Assembly (NCBI GenBank): GCA_012845835.1
Contig: JABAKD010000016.1
Span: forward strand, 13,691,020 to 13,755,019
Length of the DNA stretch: 64,000 nt
Reading direction: 5' to 3'
From: Undaria pinnatifida
Taxonomy: Eukaryota; Sar; Phaeophyceae; Laminariales; Alariaceae
The notes under the pieces were generated by a model that worked only from the letters and a program-made list of their open reading frames with translations, was not told where the DNA came from and ran no database searches. The translations under genes were made by a program, and so were the position numbers. This document shows positions 50,925 to 63,227 of the stretch, piece by piece (within the stretch, counting starts at the first letter, position 1; each line of letters begins with the position of its first letter).

Positions 50925-51337
50925 CATCGCGTGGTAGTGGTATGTACAAAAAAAATCTCCGTAGCGGTGAACGGTGCGCGTGGTTGCAGTATGGTTCAAG
51001 CGCGCAACGACTACCGACCAATCACAAAAATCAAAATAAATAATTCACCAACCAGAACGCGCAGGAGCACGAGCATCGAACGAAAAGACCATGCTAAATA
51101 TAGATCATCCCCTATCCACTGGATCTAAACATGCCTCCTGGAAAATAAAATTCGGCGCGAATGGCCTCAACCAACGCAACCACCCTCCTTCACGAACAAC
51201 GCGCGAAGAGTTTGGGATGCAATCGGCACCTACTCCCACGACAGCGGGCTTGCGTTAAAAATACATCTGCTGTCCCCGTTCAATACCACGTCGTCCCCTT
51301 GAGTTTCCGGTGAGACATAGCCACAGCGTGCTGTGGT

Positions 51338-52078
51338 ATGGCCCCGTCAAACTGTCGGGGCACCGGCCAGGTGGGCTGGATGAGGGACGAAGTCATGTTA
51401 CAAAAAAAAATGGAGGGAAGCTCGATGAGGAAAGATGACCAGTGCAGGCAGGAGCAGCAGGAGTACGTACTGCAGAAGTGCCCAACGCACGTCACCCCCC
51501 ACAGCAGCAACATAGGTGGCGGTGGTGGGCAGCACAAGGGGTCGACCCACCCCCACGATGCCGCCGGCGCAATGAACAAGGTCAACCCCAGCGGCAGCAA
51601 CAATCGCGTTGTGGGCATCTTTTCGAGAATCTCCGATTTTGTCGCACAGCTGGGCAGCAGCAGCAGCAGCAGCACACTGGACAAGGATAGGGATAGCACC
51701 CACGCCGTCAACACCACTCCCTCGACAACAGCAGGATCGGCCCTCTGCTGGGAAGAAGCACCTACCGAGATCTATGATGATGAGCAAGCACCCCTTGACT
51801 CGCAGTGGGGCAGTGACTCCGAGGTGGTGACCACCCTCCCTCTGTCTGGGTGCGAGGAACACGGAAGACCATCACCACCTATAGACGTGGCGGGGAAAGG
51901 GTCGAGGCGAAGGGATGCGTCTTCTCCAGGAGGAGGTGATGGAGGTTGCCAGGGGAGAAGAGCGGGCGAACTGGGAGGGGTAGAGGGTGGGGAAGAGGGG
52001 GGCGATGATGCTGATGATGCGAGAGCTAAGATCAAGGCGTGGAAGGAGCTGTGCGGGTCGAAGCGGATATCGTTCACG
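51338..52078 (+). CDS. Candidate coding exon, uncharacterised acidic/Ser-rich protein
   Basis: 247 open codons from MAPSNCRGTGQVGW to GSKRISFT, followed directly by GTGAGA as a phase-0 donor. The GC content is well above the flanks. The sequence has poly-Ser, an acidic tract (GEEGGDDADDARAKIKAWKE) and basic KGSRRR. I recognise no domain. The start is the first ATG; the true exon may begin elsewhere. A possible 3' partner is the CAG-rich block behind an acceptor near 52740 (poly-Gln then a stop), but that joining is speculative. Confidence 0.45.
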
Positions 52079-52736
52079 GTGAGAAAAAATAAAGGAGGTA
52101 CCTCTAGTACGGCGAGAGACTCTCAGCAGTATAATGAGGATCGTTATTTAGTTCACCAGCTACCCTGTACGTTCAACCAAAGTAGCTCCTTCTGAGACCA
52201 TTTCCGAATGCTCTCGGCATGGACAGACAGCGCCCGGATAGCATCGCAAAGAGTAGATAGCCAGGCCATCACTTACAGCAGTAGTCGTTTCTGCATACGG
52301 CACCTATGCAGCTCGGTTTGATTTCACCCCCCTGATTAATCTGGGGCTGGGAAATGAGCCGGCGAGGCCATCCGTATCATATGATACATACCGCGCTCAT
52401 TTTGAACGAATCTCCCAAAAACCCAGTCATTTGTTTTTTCACCTCCATCGTATTCCTGATTCATGTTTCCTCAACATTCATTAAATTGTCCATTTTGTCG
52501 GGAACTATAGTGATAGTCTTAAATATAGACCTTTTATTTTTCATATTACTAATAATATGACACGGTACTTATACTCGGACGGAGACGGAGCGGTGTCAGG
52601 CACATTTTATCTAGCATTCTGCGTGAGTGGTCCGTCAGCAATTTGTCTGGTTATTATAGATCGTCAGACCTGATTCTGCGAGCGTTGGACATACTGCTGC
52701 GCTGGCCCGTAGTCTAGATTTTGCATCCGCTGCATC

Positions 52737-52771
<35 letters not shown>

Positions 52772-54722
52772 AACAACGGAGCAGTAACAGCCTTGTTTCT
52801 CCTTTGTGGAGCAATTGAGCCGGTGGGACTGCTGTCTGTGCTCTGTTGTTATTTTCACGCCGCAATTACAGAATCGCCCACAGGAAACAATCTGTCGGGT
52901 TTTCTTCGAGGATCCTGCATCTTGCGTCTTTTGAGTGTTGATTGTGTACGTTGCGTTGTACGAGGACTCCTATATGGTAGGGATGACCTCAAGTATGCTG
53001 CTCGTGCTCCCCCTCTGATGAGGTACTGCTGTACATACGAGTACGACCAGCTTGTGGTTGCTTGGCCTTATTTCTCTGGCTGGCGTTTCGTTCGCTTCCT
53101 GTATTCATCTGCGATCACTTGCTTTTGGTTTTTCTTCTCTGTCTTTCCTTTTTTTTCAGTCTGTTGTGCTGCTGGCTGGCTTGCCTATAATTTGCCCTCG
53201 TGTTCACTGCTGCAGCTGTGGTTGGCATTGCGTGGCCAAATCACCTGCTGTATTTGCAGTGCGTTTAGCTCTCTTGTAGTTTATGACCACGGACAGAGCT
53301 CGTCTCTCTGTGGGGTATCGGTACGGATACAACCGCAGTGCTGGTGCTGGATGTAGATGGGTGGAAATATGAAGAACGCACCCTGTCTGTGACCAGATAA
53401 TTAAGAATAGCCAGGATGGACGCCGATTATGTTTTAGTCGAGAAACAACAAACACCACACACACATGACGCAATCGAATTGCACTTTCATGCAGTGCGCG
53501 AGTATGCAGTATGTGGCTACTTTCATCCCTTGTTTGAATTTTCTTGCGGAATGCGTACTTGAAGTGTACGTTGTGTTTACCTGGTATGCTATAGCTGGCG
53601 TACTGCTTTCTTTGTTACTTATTTTTCTAGACACGCCAGCTGTGAAAGTCGATAGGCATCTTTGCAAGATGCGTGATACACATATCGCTAGTTTTGTACT
53701 CGTCGAGTGTGTATTTTCGAAAACAAGCGCTCGCGTATCTTAGTTACCAGGTATGAGCATGCATGAAAATAATCAGCCGCATTTGTTCTGTTACCAGTAC
53801 AAGTACTGGTGCGAGACAAGCAGACGAGACAAGGCGACACGCCTGCATATGTTTTATGTTGGTGCGTGTTGGTGATCCTTTTTTCGTCCGGACTTTTCGA
53901 GCGCGAGAAGGAATCTCGCTCAAAAACAATACTGCTGCTGTATTGGTCTCTTCCGATGACACGTTCCTTCCTCTCAAGTCTCGGTCTCAATGAATCCAGA
54001 ACCAACTTGTACTACAATACGAGGAAGTAGACTTGAAAATTATATAGTTCGTGTGATACGTTGTTTTTTCATTATTACTAGTACTCCCTATTATATTATG
54101 GTTGGTCCTGGTTGTAGATGAGTGGAGATATCAGAAGAACACGCACAACACCCACACACGACGCAATCGAATTTCGTTGCACTTTCATGTGCACGGGTAT
54201 GCTGTACATGGTAGATATGTGGCTACTTTTGAATTTTCTTGTCGAATGCGTAGTGTAGGTACGAGTAGTGTTTACGTGTTTACCTGGTATGCTAGGTGGC
54301 GTACGTCGGTTTTGTACGAGTATGTATTGTTGAAAACAATTGATTGCGTGCCTTATGAGTATGTATGAATAACACCGGCAGCATCTGTCGTGTTACTGCT
54401 GCTGTGACGAGCAGACGAGACGAGGCAACACGCCTGAGTGTTGGTGCGTGTTGGTGATCACTTTCAGTACGGACTTTTCGAGCGCGAAAAGGAATCTCGC
54501 TCAACAATCGTCGTCTCTTCTGATGACACATTCCTTCTCCGGACTTTCTGACTTGGACCAAGAGTAGGAAAAAGATTCAGGTGATAATATCATTAATACG
54601 AATATTACAGCAATATTAATAGTAGTGAGGCTATACATAAAGTCTATAAGGCGACACCGTGCCTAGTGCTAAGACATTTTGACCGGTTTACCGGTATCTC
54701 GAGTGGTCGCCTTATACGCTCA
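52079..54722. other. No supported gene; CAG run and large duplication
   Basis: Contains a CAG run (52737-52768), a long open frame with Cys/Leu-rich non-coding character (52721-53356), and the duplicated segment listed separately. Confidence 0.45.
53345..54550 (+). repeat. Direct duplication, two diverged copies
   Basis: Copy 1 (about 53345-53990) and copy 2 (about 54105-54550) share GACGCAATCGAATT, GTGTTTACCTGGTATGCTA, GCAGACGAGAC and TTTTCGAGCGCGA. Copy 1 is longer because a family A element sits inside it at 53631-53690. Confidence 0.85.
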
Positions 54723-54725
54723 TAA

Positions 54726-55509
54726 GGCCGTTACCGCCCTAATGAAATATGAAATACGGCCTTTTTCGACTGGAGCCCAAATCGGGCTTTCTTACACAGT
54801 CGAAAAAGGGCTTTTTCGACTCAAGTTTTTTCGACTGAGAATTCCGACTCGCGGATCGAGTCGAAAAACTCGACTTTTTCGACTGGATCTTCCAGTCGAA
54901 AAACTCAGTCGAAAAAGTTTAGCACGTGTTTTTTGAACCGATCGCATCGCTCATTCCACCACCAAACACACACCCATACCAGGTACCACACTGCAGTAGC
55001 ATACAAGGCGCTGACGCTGGCGTGGCGATCACTGCTGTTGCTTCTCGCAGTAAGTCAGCGTGGCGCATTCCTAGTTCCGCTCGCCAGCAGCGTGTATCAC
55101 ACGACGGCAGCAGCGCGCTGTATCGGTCCCACGCTGCCAACAACGGCTGCGCCTGCTGTAGCTTTGGCGGCTCTCGGCTGAGTGCAACTCCTCGAACGTA
55201 GCTTTGGCTGCTTCCGGCTAAAAGCCAAAAGCCACCAACTCGCTGAAGCCCAAAGCCACCAACTCGCTGGGGCGAGGGTTCATCGAGCCGTTGCTCGCGA
55301 AGGACGCGTGAAGCACAGAGCTGGCAACCGATTTTCGAGTGCCATACAGCAGTACTCCCTCACACCAACCGCCTCTAGGAAAAGCACAACAACTCTAAAA
55401 TCGACTCGACTGACGATAAGAAGAAGGACCAGAAGATTCCAGTCGAAAAAAAGTCCAGTCGAAAAGGGCCGTTTTCGACTGGCGGAATCCGACTGTGTAG
55501 GAAATTGCC
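54726..55509. mobile_element. PIF/Harbinger-like MITE, copy 1
   Basis: 784 bp, starting GGCCGTTACC and ending GGAAATTGCC, flanked by TAA on both sides (54723-54725, 55510-55512). Its interior is closely similar to copy 2 (62437-63227), including the TTTTTCGACT-rich ends. The left terminus has diverged. It has no transposase. Confidence 0.75.
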
Positions 55510-55799
55510 TAATGCCTCGTACCTTTCACAAATCAGAATATCAACCATGGGCATGATGCTGATATTTTTTCAGGCTACTACCGGTAGTACATACTCTCTC
55601 GTACGAGTACCAAGTATAAAGTTACATGTACGAGTCACGGCAAAATCGTAATTTTACGTTCGCTTGCTCGTCGACAGTCGCTCGTTTTAGGCTTCTTGGA
55701 CATTTATTCCTCCTCCCGCGGTATTTGTGCCTGCGCAGATGATCGTCTGAGCCCCCATAACTTGATGTTTCATGGAGGTAGGGTTTTGTCATGCGGCTT

Positions 55800-56330
55800 G
55801 TTCCCGACTGTAACCCTACCCCTAAACTCGTAAGCCTTCGCAATGTTGCGGCCATCACATCGCCCCGAAACCCTAAACCCTAACCGAACCGAAGGCCTGC
55901 TTGGTTGGTGGTCTTTTGGGAAGACTAGCCTAGAGGGTTTTGTCGCGAGACTAAGTTTTTTTTCACGACGGTGACCGTACTCCTAGGCAACCCCTATTTA
56001 CATTATTATCGTTGTAAGAAAAACGCCCTTTTATTTTAGTCAATTTCTATCACCCGACCCCAATCATAACCCTAACCCTAGCCCTAACCCCAACCCTTCC
56101 AAAAAAGGGGGCTCGAGGGCTGCAAGGGCGGTCCCGTAGCCCCGCCGCGTGTTTCGTAGACGTTGTTCCATATAGATGCTGTCCTACCCTTAACTCTAAC
56201 CCTTCGGCACACGGCGGCCACCCCCCGCACCAGAACCCGAACCCTATCCCATCGATAGGCCTCCCGAACCCTATCCCATTCGGTGTAACCCGACCCGATT
56301 GGTGTAACCCAGCTATGTTGGTTAACCCCA
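55800..56330 (+). repeat. Degenerate interstitial telomere-type repeats
   Basis: Clusters of CCCTAA/CCCTAAA words, for example AAACCCTAAACCCTAACC near 55867 and AACCCTAACCCTAGCCCTAA near 56070, with AACCCGAACCC and TAACCC variants to 56330. Confidence 0.85.
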
Positions 56331-56512
56331 ACTTGGTTGGTGTGCTTCGGGAAGAGCCGACTCTTTTAATAGACTACCGCGGCAGCAGTACGGGGTAATA
56401 ATGTTATATTTCCAAACATGAACCCTACTGGATGAGCCAATATAGACTAAAATCACCCTGTTGACCCTGATAGACTGCACTGTAGTTGTAAGGGGAGTCG
56501 CCGACCTATATC

Positions 56513-56577
56513 CTCAGCTCCAGAGTGACTGGAGCCTGTCCTGTGACCACGGACTTGATTATGCGAGTTAATGTGAG

Positions 56578-56612
<35 letters not shown>
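56513..56612 (+). repeat. Dispersed repeat family B with AAC microsatellite tail
   Basis: CTCCAGAGTGACTGGAGCCT is followed by TGTGACCACGGACTTGAT and then AAC repeats. Copies: 60830-60923 (+) and 48115-48200 (-). The AAC run at the 3' end of the two plus-strand copies suggests a SINE-like tail. Confidence 0.8.
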
Positions 56613-56613
<1 letters not shown>

Positions 56614-57839
56614 CCTTAATGAGGACACACAACTCGTAATACGCGCGATCGGAGTATCACACACAGCTTGCAAAGATGAGTTTCGACGAAATCTTCGATC
56701 TCACAGCTGGAGTGTATTTTCATTTTTTATACTCCGGAGTACTATATACCTGTAACCCGTAATGCGCGCGATCGGAGTATCACACACAGCTTGCAAAGAT
56801 GAGTTTCGACAAAATCTTCGATCTCACAGCTGGAGAGTATTTTCATTTTTTTAATATATATATACCTGTTAGAGTACTTCGTTACCTGGTGGCTTGTGTC
56901 ATACCTTGTACTTGGTATTGATTGGCTATCAGCTGCTTGGTGCTGTTGGAAGCAACTCGGTGACGTGTGATGAGTCATATGATAAGGGAACGTGGATGGT
57001 TAATGGTCGCTCGATGACGCTTGACGCTTCCTTGTCAGCTTCTTTGTCATGTCATTGTGCTCTAGCCCTTTCGCTCGCATCGGTTTGAATATGGAACGAA
57101 TCTCCCACAGTTCTAGACTACGTAAATCTTTACTGAGAGATATTGTGCATACATAAGATCCTGTAAGGTCTCGGCGCAACTGCCATCCTGGGTTGTTTTG
57201 CCATGCATTTCAGTATTCAGTTTTGTGGTGGGGCCAGCTGAACTGAATTGCTGTATGTAACTTCAAGTACGTACTTGCGAGAACCATCATGGTCCATCAT
57301 GAGGAAACATAAAACTATGATTATTATACAAAATGAAAATACACTCCAGCTGTGAGACCGAATATTTTGTCGGAACTCATCAAGCTGTGTGTGGTACTCC
57401 GATTACGTCGTTCATCGTATCATACAATAATACCTTGTACCCTGGTTATCTAGCAGCTGCTGTTATCCTTGTATATAGGGAAAATAATAGTACCATCAGG
57501 TGCATACGTACCCTAGAGCTCTACGGTACGAATATAACGAATGCACTCTTGTCTCCTTTTTTCTTCATTTTTAAAAAATATTTCAAGGACGTCAGCCGTG
57601 AGTTCGACGAATTCATTTGTTATGGGCACGCTGCTGCGTGTTTTCAATGTCTCGGTACTACACGCTCTCCCGTGCCACGGACAACCGACGGTCTATGCCG
57701 TATGACAAGCGCAGCCGCTCTCTTTGTGGTTCGATGCTCAACGCTGTGGCTAACTTATCTCTCTTTCCCGAATAGCCTCACGCTCTCCTGACAACAGTTG
57801 TTGGAATTCCTCAACGCCTCGACAAACCCCATAAAGTCC

Positions 57840-58255
57840 TGCCGAAAGTTACGAGGAATCGACCGCGGCCACGCCATGGGCGTTGCGGGAGTCCCCAACG
57901 CCCCCCATGGACAGTCAGGTGTGCTCGCTATGCGCGAACAAATGGCGGGCTCGCCGTCGGCCTTTCGAGAGGGGATCGGCTACGGCCTGGGCGGTGCCGG
58001 AGCCCCTTGGTGCCCCCTGCGGACAGCCTAGCGGGCTCGCCTTGGGCCCTGGGAGGGGGTCCGGACACGGCGGAGCTCCGGGCGGTGCCGCAGCCATGGG
58101 AACGCCATCGGTCGCACTCGGCCAAGCAGCCCACGGCGGGCTGGGCGCACCGGGGGCCGGCCGGGCTCTCCTTGAAGATGGCGGCGCCTGCGACCCTTCG
58201 ACCACTCTCGGGAAGAATATCAGCGGAATACTGATCACCCTCCTGTCTTCTGCCA
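57840..58255. other. GC-rich island of unknown nature
   Basis: About 400 bp of high GC with open frames on both strands (for example MDSQVCSLCANKWRARRRPF on the plus strand). I recognise no domain and see no good splice sites. It could be a captured gene fragment or a dead element. Confidence 0.3.
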
Positions 58256-58471
58256 TGCACTACTTTGCAGCAGTACCTACCGCTGTAGTATATCGTACAT
58301 GTTTCAAACTTTGAATCGCATGTTCAGACATTCAGCCGCGCGGAGATGGAGATTTTTTTTGCAGGCAGCGGTGTTTAATCTTTTGTACTCCGGAGTATAT
58401 TACTACTCGTAGCTATATATTACAGCATTATTACAGCGTTATTACAGCGTTTTCACAGCTTTATTACATCA

Positions 58472-58712
58472 CGGCTACTAACACTTGCCTCTTCTCTGGT
58501 CGCACAGCCTACACGGTACCGTCCCTTGCCCTCCGACGTGCGGGCTTACCTAGCTGCGCGAGTCAACCGAAGAAATATCACGAGAGCCGACCTAATGCTG
58601 GGTCGCTGGCCGGCTACTAACACTTGCCTCTTCTCTGGTCGCACAGCCTACACGGTACCGTCCCTTGCCCTCCGACGTGCGGGCTTACCTAGCTGCGCGA
58701 GTCAACCGAAGA
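58472..58712 (+). repeat. Tandem duplication, period 139 bp
   Basis: 58472-58574 is repeated at 58611-58713 almost perfectly (CGGCTACTAACACTTGCCTC ... GAGTCAACCGAAGA), flanked on both sides by ATTACAGCGTTTTCACAGC. Confidence 0.93.
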
Positions 58713-59087
58713 GTGATGGCCACCAACTACCGTGTGGTGGACCGTTACCAGAGCATGGAACAACAACCCTAAATTCTTTCGCGTCCAAACAAACCACGGG
58801 TTACGCCGCTTTCGGTTCCCGAAGGTCATAACCCTCTCCGTTATTACAGCGTTTTCACAGCTTTATTACGGCATTACTGCAGCATTATGATAGGGATCCC
58901 CCAATAAGGCGGTATTTCGGTACAAGGCAGTGCCAATCCCTTGGCGCCAGTAGGGGATTGCACTCATACGCTTGGGATGAATGAAGGCGGCTTCCCCCAA
59001 CAAGGCGGTCATGTTGCTCTCTATAGTGTACGTCGTAAATTAATACCACACCACCGCCTTAGTGGAAGACGGACCCCTACTGCACTC

Positions 59088-59397
59088 TTTTTTTTATTTT
59101 TTTTTGCACACTTCTACTTTCCAGCTTCTGGGCAAGCCGTGCTCACAGGTGTCGTCCCTTCTTCCCCCCGGTTCTTGCCTTCAATTTTTATCTCGCATAG
59201 GGTTCAGCAATCCCACTGTTCGTCGATTTTTCATCGAGTGTTGCCAACTCACGCTCTCGCGCTTTCCGCAAGTCTAATTGTGCACATGAGTAAGTCCCCA
59301 CGAATTTGTACGAGTATGCACTCGGGGGGATTCGAACTCACGAAACCCACCTATGCCAGGCTCGAGGATAACCTGATACGCCACGGGGGCGACCGGG
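59088..59397 (-). mobile_element. tRNA-derived SINE, copy 2
   Basis: Matches the copy at 49993-50322 in the same orientation: GTGGCGTATCAGGTTATCC, GAGTTCGAATCCCCCCGAG, then AAAATCGACGAACAGTGGG and the A-rich end. It lacks some bases in the head. Confidence 0.82.
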
Positions 59398-59752
59398 TAA
59401 CTAGTACAACACTATTATTATTGCTTCTACTACTACTACTACTACTACTACCACTACTACTACTATTACTACTACTCTTTACTATTAATTCTACTATTAC
59501 TACTGCTGTTACTACTGCTGCTGCTGGATATCTCAGAGAGAGTGTTTACGTGTTGACCCCTTTCAATTGGGCACATGCTACTATCAACACATTTCAAAAC
59601 CAGCATTCACGACATATTTGGAAATTATTCCTCGGCATATTTGAAAATTATTCCTCAAGAACATGCGTGAACGACTTTGAAACGATGTGTCTCCTCCATT
59701 TTTGAAAATCTTGGCTTTTGTATATACTCGTTGGATCTTCGTGGAAAAGCCA

Positions 59753-59803
59753 TTCACGCACTTTCTACGTGAGGGCCTGCCCTCACCGTAGAAAATGCGT
59801 GAA
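59753..59803. repeat. Short near-perfect hairpin
   Basis: Arms TTCACGCACTTTCTACGTGA... and ...TCACCGTAGAAAATGCGTGAA pair over about 24 bases around a loop of two or three bases. Confidence 0.8.
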
Positions 59804-60924
59804 GGAAATTCAAATTGGAGTTGTTCGTAGTCTCTGATCGAGCCGCACCCCTCATCACTCTGGATACCCCGAGTATGACCGACCTCCGCCGAGTTGGCAG
59901 CCCGGCACCCAGCGCAACGGGTCGGGCATTCGAGTAGGCGGTGTGATGGACCCCGCGGCTGCCTCGGTGCGGTCTATCAGCTGGGCGAAGCGTCCTCCTC
60001 CCCCCGTTGACCTTAAACGAAACCAATGTTGCTACAGTATACTGTAGGTACACTGAGCACGCCCAAAACGGACAGTGTAAGGATGGAGCTGCCAGCTCCA
60101 AGAGAGACTGCGGGCCCCACTAGTACTACTTGTACTGCACTGAAATACTGGTGGAAAGAGCAGCAAGCAGCAGTAAAATCACATAATTGACGATGGAAGC
60201 ACGGCGGGGTACCCGATTGGAGAGCCTTCTTTGGGTTGTGCCAGGTTCCGCCTTCATTTTCGTTGTGCGTTCGGCAATGTTGCTTTCTAGGCAGATCACA
60301 CCTTACGGCATTGGATATATCTTCCCGGGCTTTCAAGTGCATTTTTGCAAGGCAATTAATTGCACTACACAACTCCAAACGGTTCTCCGCCGGTAGCACC
60401 CCTGTCCCCGTGAAGATTCCCTGTCCTGCTACGACACTCGTGCTTCGCATCTGTGGCCGGGAGCAATCCAGCCGCAAGCTTGCAAGTATAAGTTCGGCCA
60501 CAGATGGAGGCAGAGGGCCGAAAGAACTGTTCCCGTGGATTGAGTTTTACGGCCATTTTTATTCCATGACTGACTCTGAAACAATTTATCGAATTTGGCG
60601 CTTCATCGACGAGTTCGGAATTTTTTCAATTCAAATCCCGAAACTCAGACTACCTGGATGCTGACTTTGAAATGTGTCTACTAATAGTAAGGTAGTGCGG
60701 TAGATATGACATCACCATTTTGTTTCTCAGGCTCTTCCTCACGTGAGGAGCTCTATACGCGGAGGCATGAGTTGCGTCAGCTGTGATACATGCGTGTCCA
60801 CATTTTGTGTTTTTCGCCTCTGGGGGTATTCCTCAGCTCCAGAGTGACTGGAGCCTGTCCTGTGACCATGGATTTGATTGTTATGCGAGTTGATGTGAGA
60901 ACAACAACAACAACAACAACAACA

Positions 60925-61275
60925 CCCTATCATATAATGTCATACCTCATAATATCATACCACACCTTCTCATATATATCTTACTTTATCATGTAATACC
61001 CTATCATATCATCATTTCATACCCTATCATATCATACCTTATCCTATCATTCATACCTTATCATATCATACCCTCTCATATCATATCGCATCATACCCTA
61101 TCATATCACACCTTATCATATCGTACCCTATTATATCATACCCTATCATGCCATACTTTCTCATATCATGCCCTATCACATCATACCTTATCGTATCATA
61201 CCTTATCATATCAGACCCTATTATCTCAGACCCTATCGTATCATATCATATCATAACCTATCATGTCATATGATG
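60925..61275 (+). repeat. TATCATATCATACC-type simple repeat
   Basis: About 350 bp of degenerate 10-15-bp units (CATACCCTATCATAT, CATACCTTATCATAT) directly behind a family B copy with its AAC tail. It is the complement of the GGTATGATATG repeats in the BUD23 introns. Confidence 0.9.
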
Positions 61276-62436
61276 CCCAAAAGTGTTATTTTTAGAACGC
61301 TGAAAGTGCTCTTGTGATGCACGAACCCATGGCCGATGATAGGTGCAAAAAAAAAACCTGCATAACAGGAATGTCATTCCGACGATGTGGGGTCATTATC
61401 ATAGGAGTTATCATAGGGGTTTCCCCTGTCATCCAGAAAATAGTTCAACCCGAATGTTTCACCTCTCCTCGTACGGTACTCGCGCCGATTTTTTTATTTA
61501 TTTTATTTTCTGTTTTTTGCTCATTACATTTATCATCCTCGCACTACTCTCGCCCTTTCTCCCAGTGGTAACTCAGATGCGGGGTCACATAGCGGGCCCT
61601 GCTCCTTCCCCTCCACACTACGGTATTTATAACGCCTTCATTTTCATCGCGAGAACAATTAAGCATTCTCTTCCCTCGTCGACTCGCGTCGAATGTTCAT
61701 GTGCAGCCTATAGCACAAAAGAAAACGAAACGTAAGTGCGGTGTTATCATATACCAGGCCTGGTAAAAAAATGTACTACTTGGTACTACCTGGTACCTGG
61801 TATGTGTGAGCGCGCAACATATGATAATGGTTGATGTACGCGCGTCTCGTGGAACTCCTTGCATTGGAGGGATCGACATGAAAATCATCTACGACGCAGC
61901 AGCCCGCAGCCTTCGTTGATTCGCGTGGGCTAATGCTATAGTCAGTCTTTTCGCCGTCTTTCGTGTGATGCGTGTGATGTCTAAGAACCTAAAATGGTTG
62001 ATTCAGCCCAAGCAGTACATACCAGGCATCAGGTATGTATTAGTCAGATTGATTACTCGCAAGACCACCCGGTTGACGCTTGCACAGGCGACACTACTGC
62101 TGCTGTAGTTCCAAGGGACTCACCCACCTAGGACACACGCCCAGTAATACGCGCGACCGGAGTATGACACACAGCTTGCAAAGATGAGTTTCGACGAAAT
62201 GTTGGATCTCGCCGCTGCAGTGTATTTATTATTTTCATGGTACTGGTATTAACGAGGGATTTTGAAGGTTCACCATCCGGCCCGTGGCTCGGGTCAGGGG
62301 GCTTTCAAAAACTCGCGGGTCGAGTCGGGTCGGTCAAGAGATAGCCGAAATCTCATGGGTCGGGTTGGGTAGGGGCACGAGAATATCAAAATCTGACGGG
62401 TCGGGTCAGATCGCCGTGTTCTGATCCTGCCCTTGA
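61276..62436. other. No gene seen; family A copy and Arg/Gly-codon-like repeats
   Basis: It holds the near full-length family A copy at 62066-62222 and a GGGTCGGGT-rich stretch at 62270-62410. I recognise nothing coding. Confidence 0.5.
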
Positions 62437-63227
62437 GGCCATTTCTTATGCAGTCGGATTTGTCAGTCGAAAACGGCCTTTTTCAACGACTGAAGCCCTA
62501 ATCGGGTTTTCTTGCGCAGTCGAAAAAGGGCTTTTTCGACTCAAGTTTTTTCGACTGAGAATTCCGACCGGCGGATCCAGTCGAAAAACTCGACTTTTTC
62601 GACTGGATCCTCCAGTCGAAAAACCCATTCAAAAAAGTTTTACACGTGTTTTTTCAACCGATCGCATCTCCCATTCCACCACCAAACACACACCCACACG
62701 GCCACACGGCCACACACCCATACCAGATACCACACTGCAGTATCATACAAGGCGCTGACGCTGGCGTGGCTATCCCTGCTGTTGCTTCTCGCAGCAAGTC
62801 GGCGTGGCGCATTCCTAGTTCCGCTCGCCAGCAGCGTGTATCACACGACGGCAGCAGCGCGCGGTCTCGATCCCATGCTGCTAACAACGGCTGCACCTGC
62901 TGTAACTTTGGCGGCTCTCGGCTGAGTGCAACTCCACGAACGTAGCTTTGGCGGCTTTCGGCTAAGCCCAAAGCCACCAACTCGCTGGGACGAAGGTTCG
63001 TCGAGCCGTTGCTCGCGGAGACAGCGCGGAGCACAGAGCTGCCAACCGATTTCGCCTGCTGTACAGCAGTACTCCCTCACACCAATCGCCTCTAGGAAGA
63101 GCACAAAAACTATAAAATCAACTCGACTGACGATAAGAAATAGGACCAGAAGAATCCAGTCGAAAAAAAAGTCCAGTCGAAAAGGGCCGTTTTCGACTGG
63201 CGGAATCCGACTGCATAAGAAATGGCC
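62437..63227. mobile_element. PIF/Harbinger-like MITE, copy 2
   Basis: 791 bp with terminal inverted repeats: the first 24 bases (62437-62460, starting GGCCATTTCTTATGC) are repeated exactly in inverted orientation at the right end, and similarity continues to about 42 bases. It is flanked by TGA (62434-62436, 63228-63230), a TNA target as in PIF/Harbinger elements. It has no transposase. Confidence 0.88.

Larger units (their letters stand above)
45619..51337. other. Repeat-dominated region without a supported gene
   Basis: Contents: family A and G copies, three copies of a TTAGTCCG...CCACTTGCAAAAGGTT block (46496-46560, 46578-46645, 46850-46915), C-tract-bearing repeats (47030-47130, 48240-48660), SINE sequence and a GTT microsatellite. 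The stretch 47335-47409 (LLDNLILTVGILSNLWVVSS, then CAG|GTGTGT) looks faintly like an exon but has no partner. Confidence 0.5.

Noticed and set aside
50717-51128. Poly-Cys, poly-Val and poly-Gln frames
   Set aside because: Translation of the GTT microsatellite.
52721-53356. 211-codon frame starting with poly-Ser
   Set aside because: Cys/Leu/Phe-rich with no domain; the opening comes from a CAG run followed by low-complexity T-rich DNA.
54933-55181. Conserved frame shared by both MITE copies (KALTLAW, LVPLASSVYHTTAA)
   Set aside because: Shared simply because the elements are recent copies; it is short and hydrophobic, with no domain or third-codon-position pattern that I can see.
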